Below the pieces are notes generated by a model, which worked only from the letters and a program-made list of their open reading frames with translations, made no database searches and was not told where the DNA came from. Below, in pieces: positions 11,031 through 22,549 of a DNA stretch of 64,000 nt (position 1 is its first letter; each line of letters begins with the position of its first letter). Both the position numbers and the translations under genes were made by a program. Source of the stretch: Blakeslea trispora (Eukaryota > Mucoromycota > Mucoromycetes > Mucorales > Choanephoraceae); contig JAIWNE010000038.1 in NCBI GenBank assembly GCA_025331445.1, forward strand, positions 124,001-188,000, read 5' to 3'.

Positions 11031-11268
11031 CTATACAATACCAATACCACCTCCAGGTAATCTATGAAGTGTACTGAAATAAAGTACAATTTATAATTGC
11101 CTTGATTTCTGTTGTCTGAAGCACTTACTTTAAAATCATATTGCGAGCCTCCGGATTGTAACTCGTTTGAAAGAATGATCGCTTGACTCTAAATTCTTTA
11201 AACCAGTTCCGAACAGGGCTTCTTTTTGGTTGTTTACACTGATTAGGATGTATTTTGGAAGAAGACAT
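11031..11268 (-). CDS. Small two-exon gene of unknown function (60 aa)
   Basis: Two exons on the minus strand, 11129-11268 and 11031-11073, join across a 55-nt GT-AG intron (GTAAGT to TTTCAG) to give 60 residues. The protein begins MSSSKIHPNQCKQPKRSP, continues with WFKEFRVKRSFFQTSYNPEA, and after the junction ends NTLHRLPGGGIGIV. The strong donor and acceptor, correct phase, and basic aromatic-rich composition with a glycine-rich tail argue for a real gene. There is no signal peptide or membrane segment. I do not recognise the family. It is the only coding candidate between GNA1 and the protease. Confidence 0.55.
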
Positions 11269-14200
11269 AAAGGATAGCATTCTAAACAGACTTATTTTAT
11301 CAAAAGGAGCAAAACAAGTTGTTGAGACAAAGGCAAGATCAAAACTCTTTTAAATAGATCATTTTAATTCTAGGAGGCGGAAAATAAGAAGCAATACATT
11401 CTAACTTTGCAGAAATTTATCATTTAATACTTGTGAGTTATATAGCAAGCCACAGCAATAAGAGTTTTAAATCATCTTTAAATATGAAGTATATCAGCTT
11501 TTAGTTGGTCAGATTCTCACTAACTGTCTGCAACTGTCAAACTCTAATATGAGAAAAAGTCTTGTGATACAGTACGCAAGCAAAGTTTTAGTTTATTCCA
11601 GCTCCTTCAGATGTTCTCCTATGCAATTACAATACAGATATGCTGTATATTGCACCAATTGCTTCTATTGTTATCCGCTCTAGTTTTATTTCTTTCTATT
11701 TACTTTAATAACGAATTGAAATTAATAAATTGACCTGAGTTATCGTAAATGATTACAAGTATTATAGTTTCATTTGGTTTTTGTGGGTAGTAGTAAATCT
11801 TTGTCAATAAATTGCTATTTCACCCAGATCTATGCTTATGATGCAAGGTTGTTAGTGCAAAGGGTTTACTGTAGCCAAATAAGGAGAAGAGCAGAATTTG
11901 CTTTTTCTTTTTGTGTGTGGTCTCTTTGGAAATTATTTCAATTTGAAGGAAGGAGTTTTGCATAGAAAAAAACATGATCTGTCAATGGATGCAAAGAAAA
12001 GTTTATCTGGAGCATTTAAATGACACAAAAGGTCAAGATGTAATTCTTTTGGAGAGAGTTTCGTTCATTAAGAATTAGATACACAGATATTTAACTTTTG
12101 ATATGATTAAACATCAAGAACAGGTTGGAATGAAGTCTAAATCTAATCAAGCAAAGCGTATCAAAAGGAGATGGTTCATTTTAACGATTCGAACCCTTTT
12201 GTGGTGCGTATTTACGTCTCTATGGCTCTGTAAAAACTATAGGTGTACTTTACATATCAGGGCCGGCTTCCCTCTGATTTTTAATTCGTTTCAGTATCAT
12301 TGGTTGTACTGACTAGACAATGAGGTTTGAGTCTGATTTGATGAGCATTTTATATGTAGCGCTCAATTGGCACATGTTAATTGAACTGATACTTGCAATT
12401 GATACAGCCTGCCTATACTTGATCGAGCCTTGAGCCCTCAAAGTTCTACTATCTCGAACCTTAATACATATTCCTCTCTCCTATCATGTTTTTGTCTTGA
12501 CCATTTTAGTCAAAGAAGAGCATGTGTAATCTACACCACTCAAAATTTTTGATTCATTTTCTATGCTATAAATGAGCAATATGATCTGATAATATAGACA
12601 AATATACTTCTACTGTAGGAAGCATAGGTGCACTCTGCATTTACATTTGGTTCTTTTTGATAATATAACAACAAGCACGTATAAACTACGATTAATGCAT
12701 TATGTGAGATCAATCCCATTGAGTCAATGTTTGGAATACACTTGCAGTTTCCAAATTTCTCCCTCACTTTTTGCCTTCTTCTTCTTTCTCTCTCTTCCAA
12801 TCTTTCTACATGTTACTTCTCAAAAAGAGGCTGTATCGAACCAAACCCCCCTTTCAAAGTTATAACAATGAAAGTATGGATAGAAAAGTGCATCTTTATA
12901 AATTACTCAAGCTAAAGTGAACAAAATCACTCCCAAAGACTGTTCAGGTAAATAACATGATCACCTAAACTTCGTCTATCTGTGTCTCTATCTTTTTGTT
13001 TTTTGATGCCCTAACTCACTTTAGACTCTATACTTCTTTAGCTATTTCTTTAAACATGTTGCTATCGCATAACCAATATGCTCTTCTAATTGCTCTATGA
13101 TTATCAAATTATTTCAGTCAATCTCAAGCCCCTAATAAGTTACTAGTTGTAGATATCTAAAAAAAAAAAAAAAGAAAGAAAGAAATATGAAATCAAACAA
13201 GTCATTCGAGTTAAAAGAAAATCATATCTGTTTTTGTTCTTGTTTTTGCTCTGGAATATATCTATTTCTTGACCTGATTAATTCTTCCAACACCAACTGA
13301 CCCACATGCCCTTCAGGATAAGATTGTCGCAGAATGGTAATCAGGCTAATTGTGCTTTACCATTGGATGGACTATCACTCTATAATTTCTTGGTTTGTAA
13401 AATTGACCTATATAATTAAACAAAATAACTGATACTTTCTGTCTCATTGCATGAGCTCTCGAGAATGACACATTTGAACTGTCGTTTTTCTTTTTAAAGA
13501 TATCAGTAATGCCTTTACACCCATCAAGATATTTAAAGACGAGTGTTTTGATTTGAGATTTAGTCATAAGAAATTCTGTTTGTAAGGAACACAAATATGT
13601 TTAGATAGAAGATGTAAAGTTTCGACTTTATCTTTTTGTGCAATCTTTTGAAAAATGTCACATAAAACACAATTAAAGTTGTTTCCCTCTTCAACTCGGA
13701 CATTGAATAATGCTAAGTGCTACATTAAAAATGCGATTTGAGCTCAACATGGCAACACTAGATAGGGAAAGTCTTTGCCTCTGCATTTCAAGCAACCACT
13801 TTATACCTCTTTAATACAAAAAAAAACGGGCGAAAAAAGAAAGCGTGTTTGTTTCGACATAATTCATTGTTATTAGCGTACTTGCTTGATTCGCCTCAGT
13901 CAAGATAAATAAAATACACTAAATAATATATATATAAAACAAAGTTAAATTGGTGTATTTGCCAAAGAAGGAAGAACAAGATTGTACCGATCATTGTACT
14001 CAACCTAACTCAATCTTTCTTTTCTTTTTCCCTTACCGCTCAATGACTTAAACCAATGACCTTTTTTGTCCGAAATCAACAGCGTTATTGTGTTGATTGT
14101 GTAGCGAGCAATCTCTCTTTCAAAAGAAGCATCTTGAACTTCTTTGAATGCAAACATGTGGTACTGACTGTTTCAACTGCAATCATTTTCTGTTGGCATG

Positions 14201-15473
14201 ACGTTTGATTCATCGCTCTTTTAATGTGGAAAAGGGTGTCTATCAATGCATGCTCTCTCCGTTGATAAAAGAAAATGTAACATTCAAGTGATAACGAGTG
14301 ACAATGAATTTTGACTGACAGAACTGCAACAACGGTTAAAAGGGATGCTATTTGCTTTAGACTTTTATGTCATCAAGTGTTGCCTCTCACTCTCTCACTA
14401 TTTGTTCCCATGCATACTTTCAACTAGTGGAGTTGAAAAAAAAAAGAAAAAAAAGGGGGATGTTCATTTATTTTCAGGTATACCCACATAAAGGTTATTG
14501 TGTACCATTGATAGTAGCTCACAAAGACTGATTGGTTTTATCAATTGAGTTACTTCAGATATAGATATAGAAAGGAAAATGACATAGAGAACTCAAGGTT
14601 ATATGCTATTCATATGTTCATTCTACATTGAGTAGTTCAAACTTGACATGTTATTTCTGGTTTTTTTTTATTGAGAATAAACTTGGCACTACTATTGCAA
14701 TATGGCTATATTTCTGACAAAGAGGCCATTACAAGTAACCCAGATGAAAGACAACTTAAGAGAGCTACAAAATAGGTGAATTAAAAAAGAAAAAAAAACT
14801 TTAGAGCCATGAACATTCAATGCGATACAATTGGCAATACTCTTTATTGAAAGGATGATACTATACTTAAAATCTGTTTTTATAGCTATTTGCACCCGAG
14901 AATGAACAAAATGTATTAAAGAGAATTGTCAAGAAAATTGACAGAGCAATCAAAAATCAGGTTTTGTAATACAAACAAATCAAATTTAGAAATTTGAAAA
15001 AATAAATGCAATATGCTTCAGAAAATAAAAAAAGGAACCAATTCTGCTATTCAGTTGTACACAAGCATTTAAACCAATTACCTTCAAACTAGATTAGTCA
15101 ACATTAGGCCTGATGTATTACAAGATATATATTTTTTTTTGGTTCAGATTGACTTGTGTGCTCTTTTCTACAATTTCTTCCATATAAAGAATTAGTTTTC
15201 TTATTTGTACATGTGAAGGTTAACCCTATGACTTATTCAGTAACTTATTTTTTTTACAAAGCACATTTTGTATCACTTTGCTTACTGTTACATTGACAAT
15301 GTAAAACTCCCTTACTTCCCTTTCTTTAATTAAGGGTGGTGCAAGATATCAAATGCTTAAAAAGCTTAGATAGAACGTTACACCGATCAATACCAGATCA
15401 CGCAAGAGGAAGACAGTAATTGCGACCAAGAGATTGGACGAAAAGTAAGTACAAGACCACACTGTCAAATTCA
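11269..15473. other. Gene-poor region of about 4.2 kb
   Basis: I found no gene here on either strand. Short open frames (for example 12103-12312 plus, 13346-13594 minus, 14692-14895 minus) have no motif, no good splice partners and AT-driven composition. A poly-A run followed by GAAA repeats lies near 13160-13187. The region could hold the upstream control sequences of the protease, or non-coding RNA that I cannot recognise by eye. Confidence 0.5.
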
Positions 15474-15482
15474 TATAAATAG
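15474..15482 (+). promoter_or_regulatory. TATA box of the protease gene
   Basis: TATAAATAG lies about 170 bases upstream of the protease ATG at 15651. It is followed by a CT-rich leader, the usual arrangement for strongly expressed fungal genes. The transcription start would be expected about 30-60 bases downstream. Confidence 0.6.
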
Positions 15483-15650
15483 GCGAACGGTTGACCTGTC
15501 TAATTTTTTTTTTCATTACCTCTCTTTAACAGTTTCTCTTTCTTCAAGAAAAACTTCTTTCCTTTCTTAACTATCTCTTTTTTTTTTTGTCAAGCAAAAA
15601 AACTTCACATTCCTATCCTTCGATTCCTAGTAATTGAATAGCTATTAAAA

Positions 15651-17177
15651 ATGATGATCCGTTCCGCCATTGTTCTCTTTGCAGTCACCTGTATGTCTGC
15701 CGTCTCTGCTGCTGCCATTGGTTCTGAAGCTGAAGCTGCCATCAACTCTTCCACTGGTAATGGTCAATTCATTATCCAATTGGCCAACAATGCCTGTATC
15801 AATGACTGTAAGTGACCTAAAGCTCCTTCTTAAAAAAAAAAGCATACATTAACCAATCTCTCTACATCAGTTGTTCCCAAGTTCATTGACCATGCTTATG
15901 AAATCTCTGCTCAATCTGCCAACAAGGACCTTGTCAAGAGATCCAACAAGATTGTTCGTCGTGCTACTGAAGAAGAACATGTCCACGTCTTTGATGCCTA
16001 CAACATCGGTAAGAACTACAAGGCCATCGGTGTCAAGTTTGAAGACAAGAGCATTGTTAAGGCTTTGATTGAAAAGCTCGGCAAGGAAGTTGTCAGCATC
16101 GTGCCCGATAGAACCATCCAATTTGACTTGCCTACTCTCAAGACTCCTGCTGGCAAGAGAGGTCTCTCTCGTCGTGCCCAAGCTGAACGTAAGGGTAACC
16201 TCAATGTCGATAGCCTCGGTAAGGGTTGTGCCAATGGTGACAACGATGCTCATTTTGCCAAGAGAGCCGAAAACTCCACTAGCCCTACTCTCTCTGTTCA
16301 AGCCTCTGTCTCTCAAACTGGTGCCGAATGGGGCTTGGTCCGTATCACTCAACGCGGTCCTGTCGGTAGCAGCACCACTTACAACTACCCTCCCTCCGCT
16401 GGTAGCAGTGCCTTTGTCTACATTGTCGATGATGGTTTGAGAGCTGATCACGTTGACTTTGGTGGTCGTGCCTCTCTCGCTTTCAATGCTTACTCTGGTA
16501 ACGACCGTACTGGTACTGGTCACGGTACTCACGTTGCTGGTACTGTAGGTGGTAACACTTATGGTGTTGCCAAGAAGGCTACTTTGATCGGTGTCAAGGT
16601 CCTTGGTCAAGATGGTCGTGGTGAAATCTCTGCTATTCTCTCTGGTTTGCAATTCGTCAGCAGCAATGCCGCTAGCCGTAAGGGTAAGGCTATTGTCAAC
16701 ATGTCTCTCGGTTTGGATACCCAAGGTCAATCTGATCCTAGCTTCACCAGTCTTAACAACGCTGTCAACTCCTTGGTCAGTGCTGGTATTCCCGTTATTG
16801 CTGCTGCTGGTAACGATAACAAACTCACTTGTAACTTCTTGCCTGCTGGTAACTCCAACGTCTTGTCTGTCGGTGCCTCCAACAAGGCTGATCAAATGGC
16901 TTCTTTCAGTAACTATGGTAGCTGTACCAAGGTCATTGCTCCTGGTCAAGACATCAAGAGTGCTTTCGCCTCTAGCACCACTGCTACCAATGTCTTGTCT
17001 GGTACCTCTATGGCCTCCCCTCACGTTGCTGGTGTTGCTGCTCTCCTTGTTGACTCCCTTGGTAGACCTAGCCCTGCTGCTCTTTACAGTGCTATCACCA
17101 GCGCTGCCACCAAGAATGCCATTAACGGCATCAAGAGTGGTACTCCCAACTCTCTCTTGTACATCAACCCCAACTAA
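15651..17177 (+). CDS. Secreted subtilisin-like serine protease (proteinase K type, S8A)
   Basis: Two exons, 15651-15807 and 15871-17177, encode 487 residues. A signal peptide (MMIRSAIVLFAVTCMSAVSA) precedes an inhibitor-I9 propeptide (about 30-120), which contains VHVFDAYNIGKNYKAIGVKF. The catalytic domain carries Asp239 in YIVDDGLRADH, His270 in GHGTHVAG, the oxyanion Asn in AAAGNDN and Ser432 in SGTSMASPHVAG. A long linker of about 70 residues separates the propeptide from the mature enzyme, which should be released by autocleavage and secreted. Codon use is strikingly biased (GGT, GCT, AAC, AAG, CTC), unlike neighbouring genes, which points to high expression. The next Met codon directly follows the chosen start, so either may be used. 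Confidence 0.95.
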
Positions 17178-17716
17178 ATTAATTTTTTTTAATTCACTTA
17201 ATTTATTTATTTTGTCTCAATAATAAAGACCATAATGCTATTCAAATCCAAAACCATTTATGAATATTTAAAGTGTAAGAGTTTTTTTTTTTCTTTCTTC
17301 TTGTACAGTCATGAATAAAAAAGTTGCGTCCAGCAAAAATTTTGATTAAATTATTTACATATGTCAGGCAGTTATTGATACCAATGGTGGTCAATTTAGA
17401 TATTAAAGGTTATTTTTCTTTTATTTCTTTAGAACTATGTTCTGAGCTATATTCCTGTTAAATTTGAGAAAACAAGAGCCCTTCTTGGGCTTATGATATT
17501 TATTGCATGGTACAATATGCTTCTCTGCATCTCAAAAAAATTAAAACTGGATGCAACTTTTTTTTATGGGGGACTGTGTTTACATTATGGAAGATACAAG
17601 CTACAACAAAACTATACAGTTAAAGTACCATCTCTGCTTCATTTTTACTTGTCTGTTTTATAAGGAAATCTATCATTTCGTTTGAATTCTTTTTTTATTA
17701 TTACTATTACTATAAT
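17178..17716. other. Convergent intergenic region
   Basis: The 3' flanks of the protease (+) and of the Pol III subunit gene (-). A TAATAAA polyadenylation-like signal sits at 17220-17226, just after the protease stop. The rest is AT-rich with T runs and no gene. Confidence 0.6.
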
Positions 17717-19601
17717 TTAAAAATCTCTGAGGATCATAATCAATGTGTCTATTCTTGACTTGGCAACTTCTAATCGTTCAACAATCTTGTCCATATTGGC
17801 AATTTCCTTCTTTTCGCTTTCACTCAACAGATCAGGATTCTCAATGACATCCTTTCTGTTGACCTTATCAATCAGACGCTTACGAATACTCAGCTCATAT
17901 TCTTTACGTTGTTGAAGATTGCAGATGGCACGGTAAGCATCCACCAATAGCTCTTGATAACACTTTTCTAGTGGCACATACCATAGATGAAAACAACGGC
18001 TAGGTGCACGGTCAGCTGATCGAGGAATTTCTTGAATCTCACAAAACCCTTTGGTTTTCAACAGAGCAAGCTTTTCCCTTGTGTCCTTGGGAGGCAACAT
18101 GGCTAATTTCTGAACCTGAGATTCATCCAGTTTACCCCTTTCAATCAAAATACGCATGATTCTACAGGTAGCCACACCATAACGTTCTCTAACTAAACCT
18201 TCAATCATCTTTCGTTTCATAGTGAAGCGCAGTTTTTCAAAGTTGACTGAGAATTGATTAGCACCACGTTCATCTTTGGCTTTGACAAAACCTGCAGCAT
18301 CCGTCTTTAATAAGGTGATATAGCCACGAACGATCTCTTGAAGACTAGGTCCTTTCTTGGGTTCAAGAGGGTCCTTGGGCAAACTGATATCGCCTCTCGA
18401 ACTGATATCGGTTTTTGCAACCATATTAGCAATATGAATGGGTGTAGCTGAAGCTGTTTGTATGTTTTATAAGAAACTCAGACTTCTTTAGATTGAATAC
18501 AATTGACTTACGAGAATCGTTTTCTTTTAATGTCTTCATCTTATCTTTGCCAAATTCTAAAAATGCCTTGACAATCTCACCGGCTGTACGGTTGATACGT
18601 TCTGTAGCATAATCGACAATAGAATCATTTCTAAAGATCATGTTGAATTTATCATAGTTGACTGAGAAATAGACTTTCTCATCTACTTCATCTTCCTGAT
18701 CCTCTTCACCTTCTCCATCTAGTCCATCAGCAAAATGATCAATGGCAGCACGTTTACGCTGATAATCAAGAGGATCTATCACTTTTCGCTTCATGCCCAC
18801 TGTCTCTACAGATCCATACTCGGCTTCCACTTGAGCCTTAGCTGCTGATTTAATACTGGCCAATTCCTTTGATGTCATGATCGTGTACTTTTCTGATTCT
18901 TTCTCTGTGGCAGCTAAATAACGATCCATGGTAGATCGACTGTGTTCTGGCATGACTGCTTTGATATAATGAGCAGCAACTAGCTTTGTAAAGGCCTTTG
19001 CATATTTATCAATCTCTATAGACAATGAAATTTGAGTGATGGAACATGTTTGTTATTCAAAACAAATGCTTACTGCTAAAACTTTCATTTTTCTCAACCC
19101 ACTTCTTTACATGAACAATGGTCATTCTACCGTTGGCAAACAAAAGCTTACAAATCATACAAGCCTACAGAATAAGGAATAATGGTTAGTCTTGATAGAA
19201 AAAAAAAAGATGCCATCCTTTACCTCAGCACCGTATTGGTCTTCTATTTCCCGAAGGATAGAGCCCATTCTTAAGCGCATCAAGATTCTTTCAGCATCAG
19301 TTGAATAGAAAGTAGGTTCGTTTTTGCCTTCAGGTGATTCCGAAAAGAAAGTGATGCCATGCTGAATCAGCACAACAAGGCATTCTCTCACTTGTTTTGG
19401 GGGTAATTTTGTGAAGCGCGCAACATCCATCAATGTCAAACGACCTTTCAAAAGCATTTGACGACCTACTTGCTTTCAAAAGAAATATAAGAGTCAGTTT
19501 CTGAACCTATTTGACTGTAATCTTGCTCTCTCTCTTACCGAAACAAAAGGTCCGAAATCTTCCAAGAGAATTTCTTTACATAGACGTGATTGAAATGACA
19601 T
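17717..19601 (-). CDS. RPC82: DNA-directed RNA polymerase III subunit RPC3 (RPC82)
   Basis: Five exons on the minus strand (19539-19601, 19224-19472, 19074-19164, 18512-19015 and 17717-18453) give 547 residues, close to human RPC3 (about 534). Winged-helix segments are recognisable: GRLTLMDVARFTKLPPKQVR, NYDKFNMIFRNDSIVDYATE, and ERYGVATCRIMRILIERGKL followed by LAMLPPKDTREKLALL. A C-terminal helix contains MDKIVERLEVAKSRID. An acidic linker (DGEGEEDQEDEVDE) sits in the middle, as is common in this subunit. The protein is part of the RPC82/34/31 initiation subcomplex of Pol III, which transcribes tRNA and 5S genes in the nucleus. All junctions keep phase. The start is the ATG that gives MSFQSRLCKEILLEDFGP. 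Confidence 0.93.
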
Positions 19602-20174
19602 GTGGTCGTGTTTCAAGTTCTAGGGTGACAGAGAAAAAGAAAAATAGACATGTAGTATGTGTCTCTCATCAATCAAACAGAGCAAGATTGAAAATCCAGA
19701 GGCTTAGGTCATGTACTGTGACCTCTTTTACTTTGATACCATAGTATCATGCCTTTGTACTCTAACAAGGTCATTTTTATTTGTTTCCTTTTCTCAATTA
19801 CTATTGCATGCTCTTTGTTCAAGGACAACTAGAACGAGCTTATGTCACTTATTAAGATTGAGCAAACTTATCTTTAGATTGTTGCAAACACAGACTTTGT
19901 TGCTGGAAGCCCCTATAACAAAATCAGTTCCTGAAACAATTCTTTTTTTTTTATCTTGAGATGAGACTTTTCTTGCTTCATATCTATTGCAAAGCATTCA
20001 TAAACATTGTTAGGCTTTGTCAGAGAATAGCTATTATAGTTCTTTCACAACAGGAAATTCTTTTCACTGAGGATTTCCCCTTCTTTGGTGGTTGTTAACG
20101 AATGGTTTTATTGTCTTCTATATTGTGACAGGGAAACATCAAACGCTTTCTTTGAACAAGAATAACTTGATTGT
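19602..20174. other. Intergenic, no gene seen
   Basis: AT-rich spacer between the RPC3 start and the DNA glycosylase stop, both on the minus strand. It should hold the RPC3 promoter. No TATA box stands out, and open frames here are short and motif-free. Confidence 0.6.
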
Positions 20175-20873
20175 CTATGATTCATTTTCGGTTTTGACGC
20201 AATATTGTTTGTCTTTCTCTTCTGCTATTGTACATAGCTCTTTAAAGAACCTAATGATAATAATGTTAAACAGTTCAATATCACGCTTATTTTCTTACTC
20301 TAGTTTGGCTGGTTTAAGATAAGATGTGACAAGTCCACTTGTACTAGGCATAACAAACAAGTGTGTTTCTCCTTCACCATTAGACCAAGCAATGGTTGAT
20401 TCTTGTAATCCCAAAGTAGAACGCTTCTGCCTTGAATAGATTTCATAAATGCCCTTTCCAACAAAGCAAGCAACACGTGGTCGATATTTGCTTATCTTTT
20501 CGTTCAAGATGGGTATACCTTCTTGTTGTTCGGCCAAGGACAGATCAGATGCTTTTCGAGAGGGTCTTGCTGTCAAATTGGTGAATCCTAGACGATACTG
20601 TGAAGGCATATCAATGTCATCTTCAAATGTCACCTTTTGATCCACAAGGCCACTTTCAGATAGACATGGCCAAAAATGATTAGTTGGACCAGCATAATGA
20701 TGGCCCTTTGTCGAACTCATTAAGCCTGGATTGATGCCTACAAACAATACTTTCAAATCATGCTGCAAAATATCGGGCACACCTTCAAAATCTTGTTGTT
20801 TATCTTGTACTTTGGCTCTCTTTTCTCTGAAATAGGGTGATATCGACTTAGTTCGTTTCACTCTTTGTGTCAT
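20175..20873 (-). CDS. G/U(T) mismatch-specific DNA glycosylase (Mug/TDG family)
   Basis: Two exons on the minus strand, 20299-20873 and 20175-20250, give 216 residues. The active-site motif reads VGINPGLMSS with the conserved Asn at residue 48, followed by KGHHYAGPTNHFWP, and the second motif is MPSTSGLVTSY. These are diagnostic for the Mug/TDG branch of uracil-DNA glycosylases, which remove U or T opposite G in base-excision repair in the nucleus. Without splicing the frame stops after PAKLE. A 48-nt intron (GTAAGA to CATTAG) instead joins PAKLE to FFKELCTIAEEK, matching the family's usual C-terminal helix, so the two-exon model is preferred. The start is the ATG before a basic, probably nuclear-targeting stretch. 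Confidence 0.9.
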
Positions 20874-22146
20874 TCTTGAAAATGAAGAAGAAAAGAGAGA
20901 GAGAGAGAGAGAAGAGCTGGATTTGAATTGGAGTTATGCAAAAAAGAACTTACGTATTTTATACATCAGAGATGTCAAAATCAATTCTCTCAATTAAAGC
21001 CTTTTCAATTAGCTTTTGTGTCAGTAATTTATATAGAGGTACGCCTTTTATTTCTTTTTTAGTCATATATGTATGTGTATGTGTGTACGTCCGAACCTTG
21101 AGGTGAAGACAATCACAAAACGAGCGTAGCGAGTAGGGCGGGATAGTTATCTTTTGTACAGTGTACAATTCTTTTTGTTTTGGCGAGATTGTCTACTTTA
21201 ATAACAGCATGACAAGAGGGATGCGATCTTGGTCTATCTTTAAGTGTGTGTTTCTTTTATACTAGCATGGTTGCGCTGGGGGGCTTGCAAACTACTGTAG
21301 CTTGCGTTGTAGTGCTAGCATAGAATTACCTCCTTACATCTCATATTGCTATAACTAGAAAGCACACCAATAACAAAAAGAAGCATAACATCTACCGCAG
21401 AAGCCAAGGTAATTATCATCTATTGCAAACGTATGTTCTGTTTTGAATGTTGTTATTCAAGCCATATGAAAAAGACAAATACAATTGCCCGGCTGTTCTT
21501 TCCATAATAGAAGCAGAATCAAAATGATTCTTTCAAGCTTGAATAACCGTATTTTGCATGCCCACTTATAGGTGGAGAACTCTTGAAATGAATGTTTGGA
21601 GACTTGATACAAATCACAATAGTCAATGTTAGAAACTATAAAGAATGATCACATTTTATTATTATTATTTACGTGGCCTTAAAGATTAATACATATAGTT
21701 GAGGATGATAAAATAGAAATTCAGCATCTCCTACTGATGCAAGTTTTCAAAAGAGATGCTTTTTAATGTGTATGAATAACAATTGCACTTAATTAACATC
21801 TGAATAGATAGCTATTGTATGAGTAAAAATCAATATCTTGAGAGCATCATTAGATAAAAGGAAATGAGTACAACACACAATTTAATAACAATGAATAAAT
21901 ATATAAGAAACAGAAACAGAAAGACAATGACAATAAGAGAATAAGAGAGAAACAGAGTAAGAAGAAAAGAGGACAAGCTACTCAGATGAGCTAGCTTTAA
22001 TCTTCTTATTGCTTTTTTTTCTTTCATAGACTCTATAAGGTTCCAAGGAAACACATCTTTTGTACTAGAAAACTCCCCAAGAGAGTTCGAGCTGTAAAAG
22101 CGAAAGAATGGTCAGTTTCTGATAGCATCTTGAACACACCTTAACC
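20874..22146. other. Intergenic, no clear gene
   Basis: Upstream of the glycosylase is an 18-bp GA repeat (20895-20912). A GC-richer patch with short inverted repeats lies near 21260-21325. The rest is AT-rich. I found no convincing gene. Confidence 0.5.
20895..20912. repeat. (GA)9 microsatellite
   Basis: Nine uninterrupted GA units just upstream of the DNA glycosylase start (CT-rich on the coding strand), possibly part of its leader. Confidence 0.8.
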
Positions 22147-22384
22147 TCACCAGTGAGTATAGTGATCTGCATTGAGTTTGAAGATGCTTTTAATTGCTGT
22201 ATGTACAAACGAAGTAGAAACATGCATTTCAGATTGTGTCTTGTTGAAGGAATCCAACTTCATGGTACTACTTTTAGATGTGAGTATCAAATCTAACAAA
22301 CGTGTCTTTTAATAAATACGTACATGTCTATACTGGAGACTACCATGGGCGAACCGCTCTAGCGTACCGTTTTTCGCAGCCATT
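22147..22384 (-). CDS. Possible small spliced gene, structure uncertain
   Basis: The minus strand carries a frame that ends at 22147-22149 and reads well as coding: KLDSFNKTQSEMHVSTSF then VHTAIKSIFKLNADHYTHW. An ATG at 22384 starts MAAKNGTLERFAH. A GTAGTC to GTTAG intron of 51 nt (22294-22344) joins the two in phase to give a protein of about 60 residues. A competing model uses an upstream ATG near 22540 with different junctions into the same last exon. I do not recognise the protein. The final exon is more secure than either 5' end. Confidence 0.35.
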
Positions 22385-22549
22385 TTTGAAAAGAGAATGA
22401 CCTCTAAGCTTGGATAGTCTAAAGTTTAAACATTGTCTTAGTTTTCTGCTTTCCAGATATCTTTTTAGCTCTTGGCTGGATGACTTACCGCGTCTTTAAG
22501 AACAGAACAAATAAAAAAAGGCCTATTCATTTCAATCAGTACAGACACG

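Noticed and set aside
12103..12312. A 69-codon plus-strand frame with a basic start and aromatic residues
   Set aside because: There is no homology that I recognise, no splice sites extending it, and its composition matches the AT-rich background.
15867..17024. A 385-codon open frame antisense to the subtilisin-like protease
   Set aside because: It is a by-product of the strong codon bias of the sense gene. It is Ser/Thr/Val-rich with no family motif, while the sense strand has all catalytic residues.
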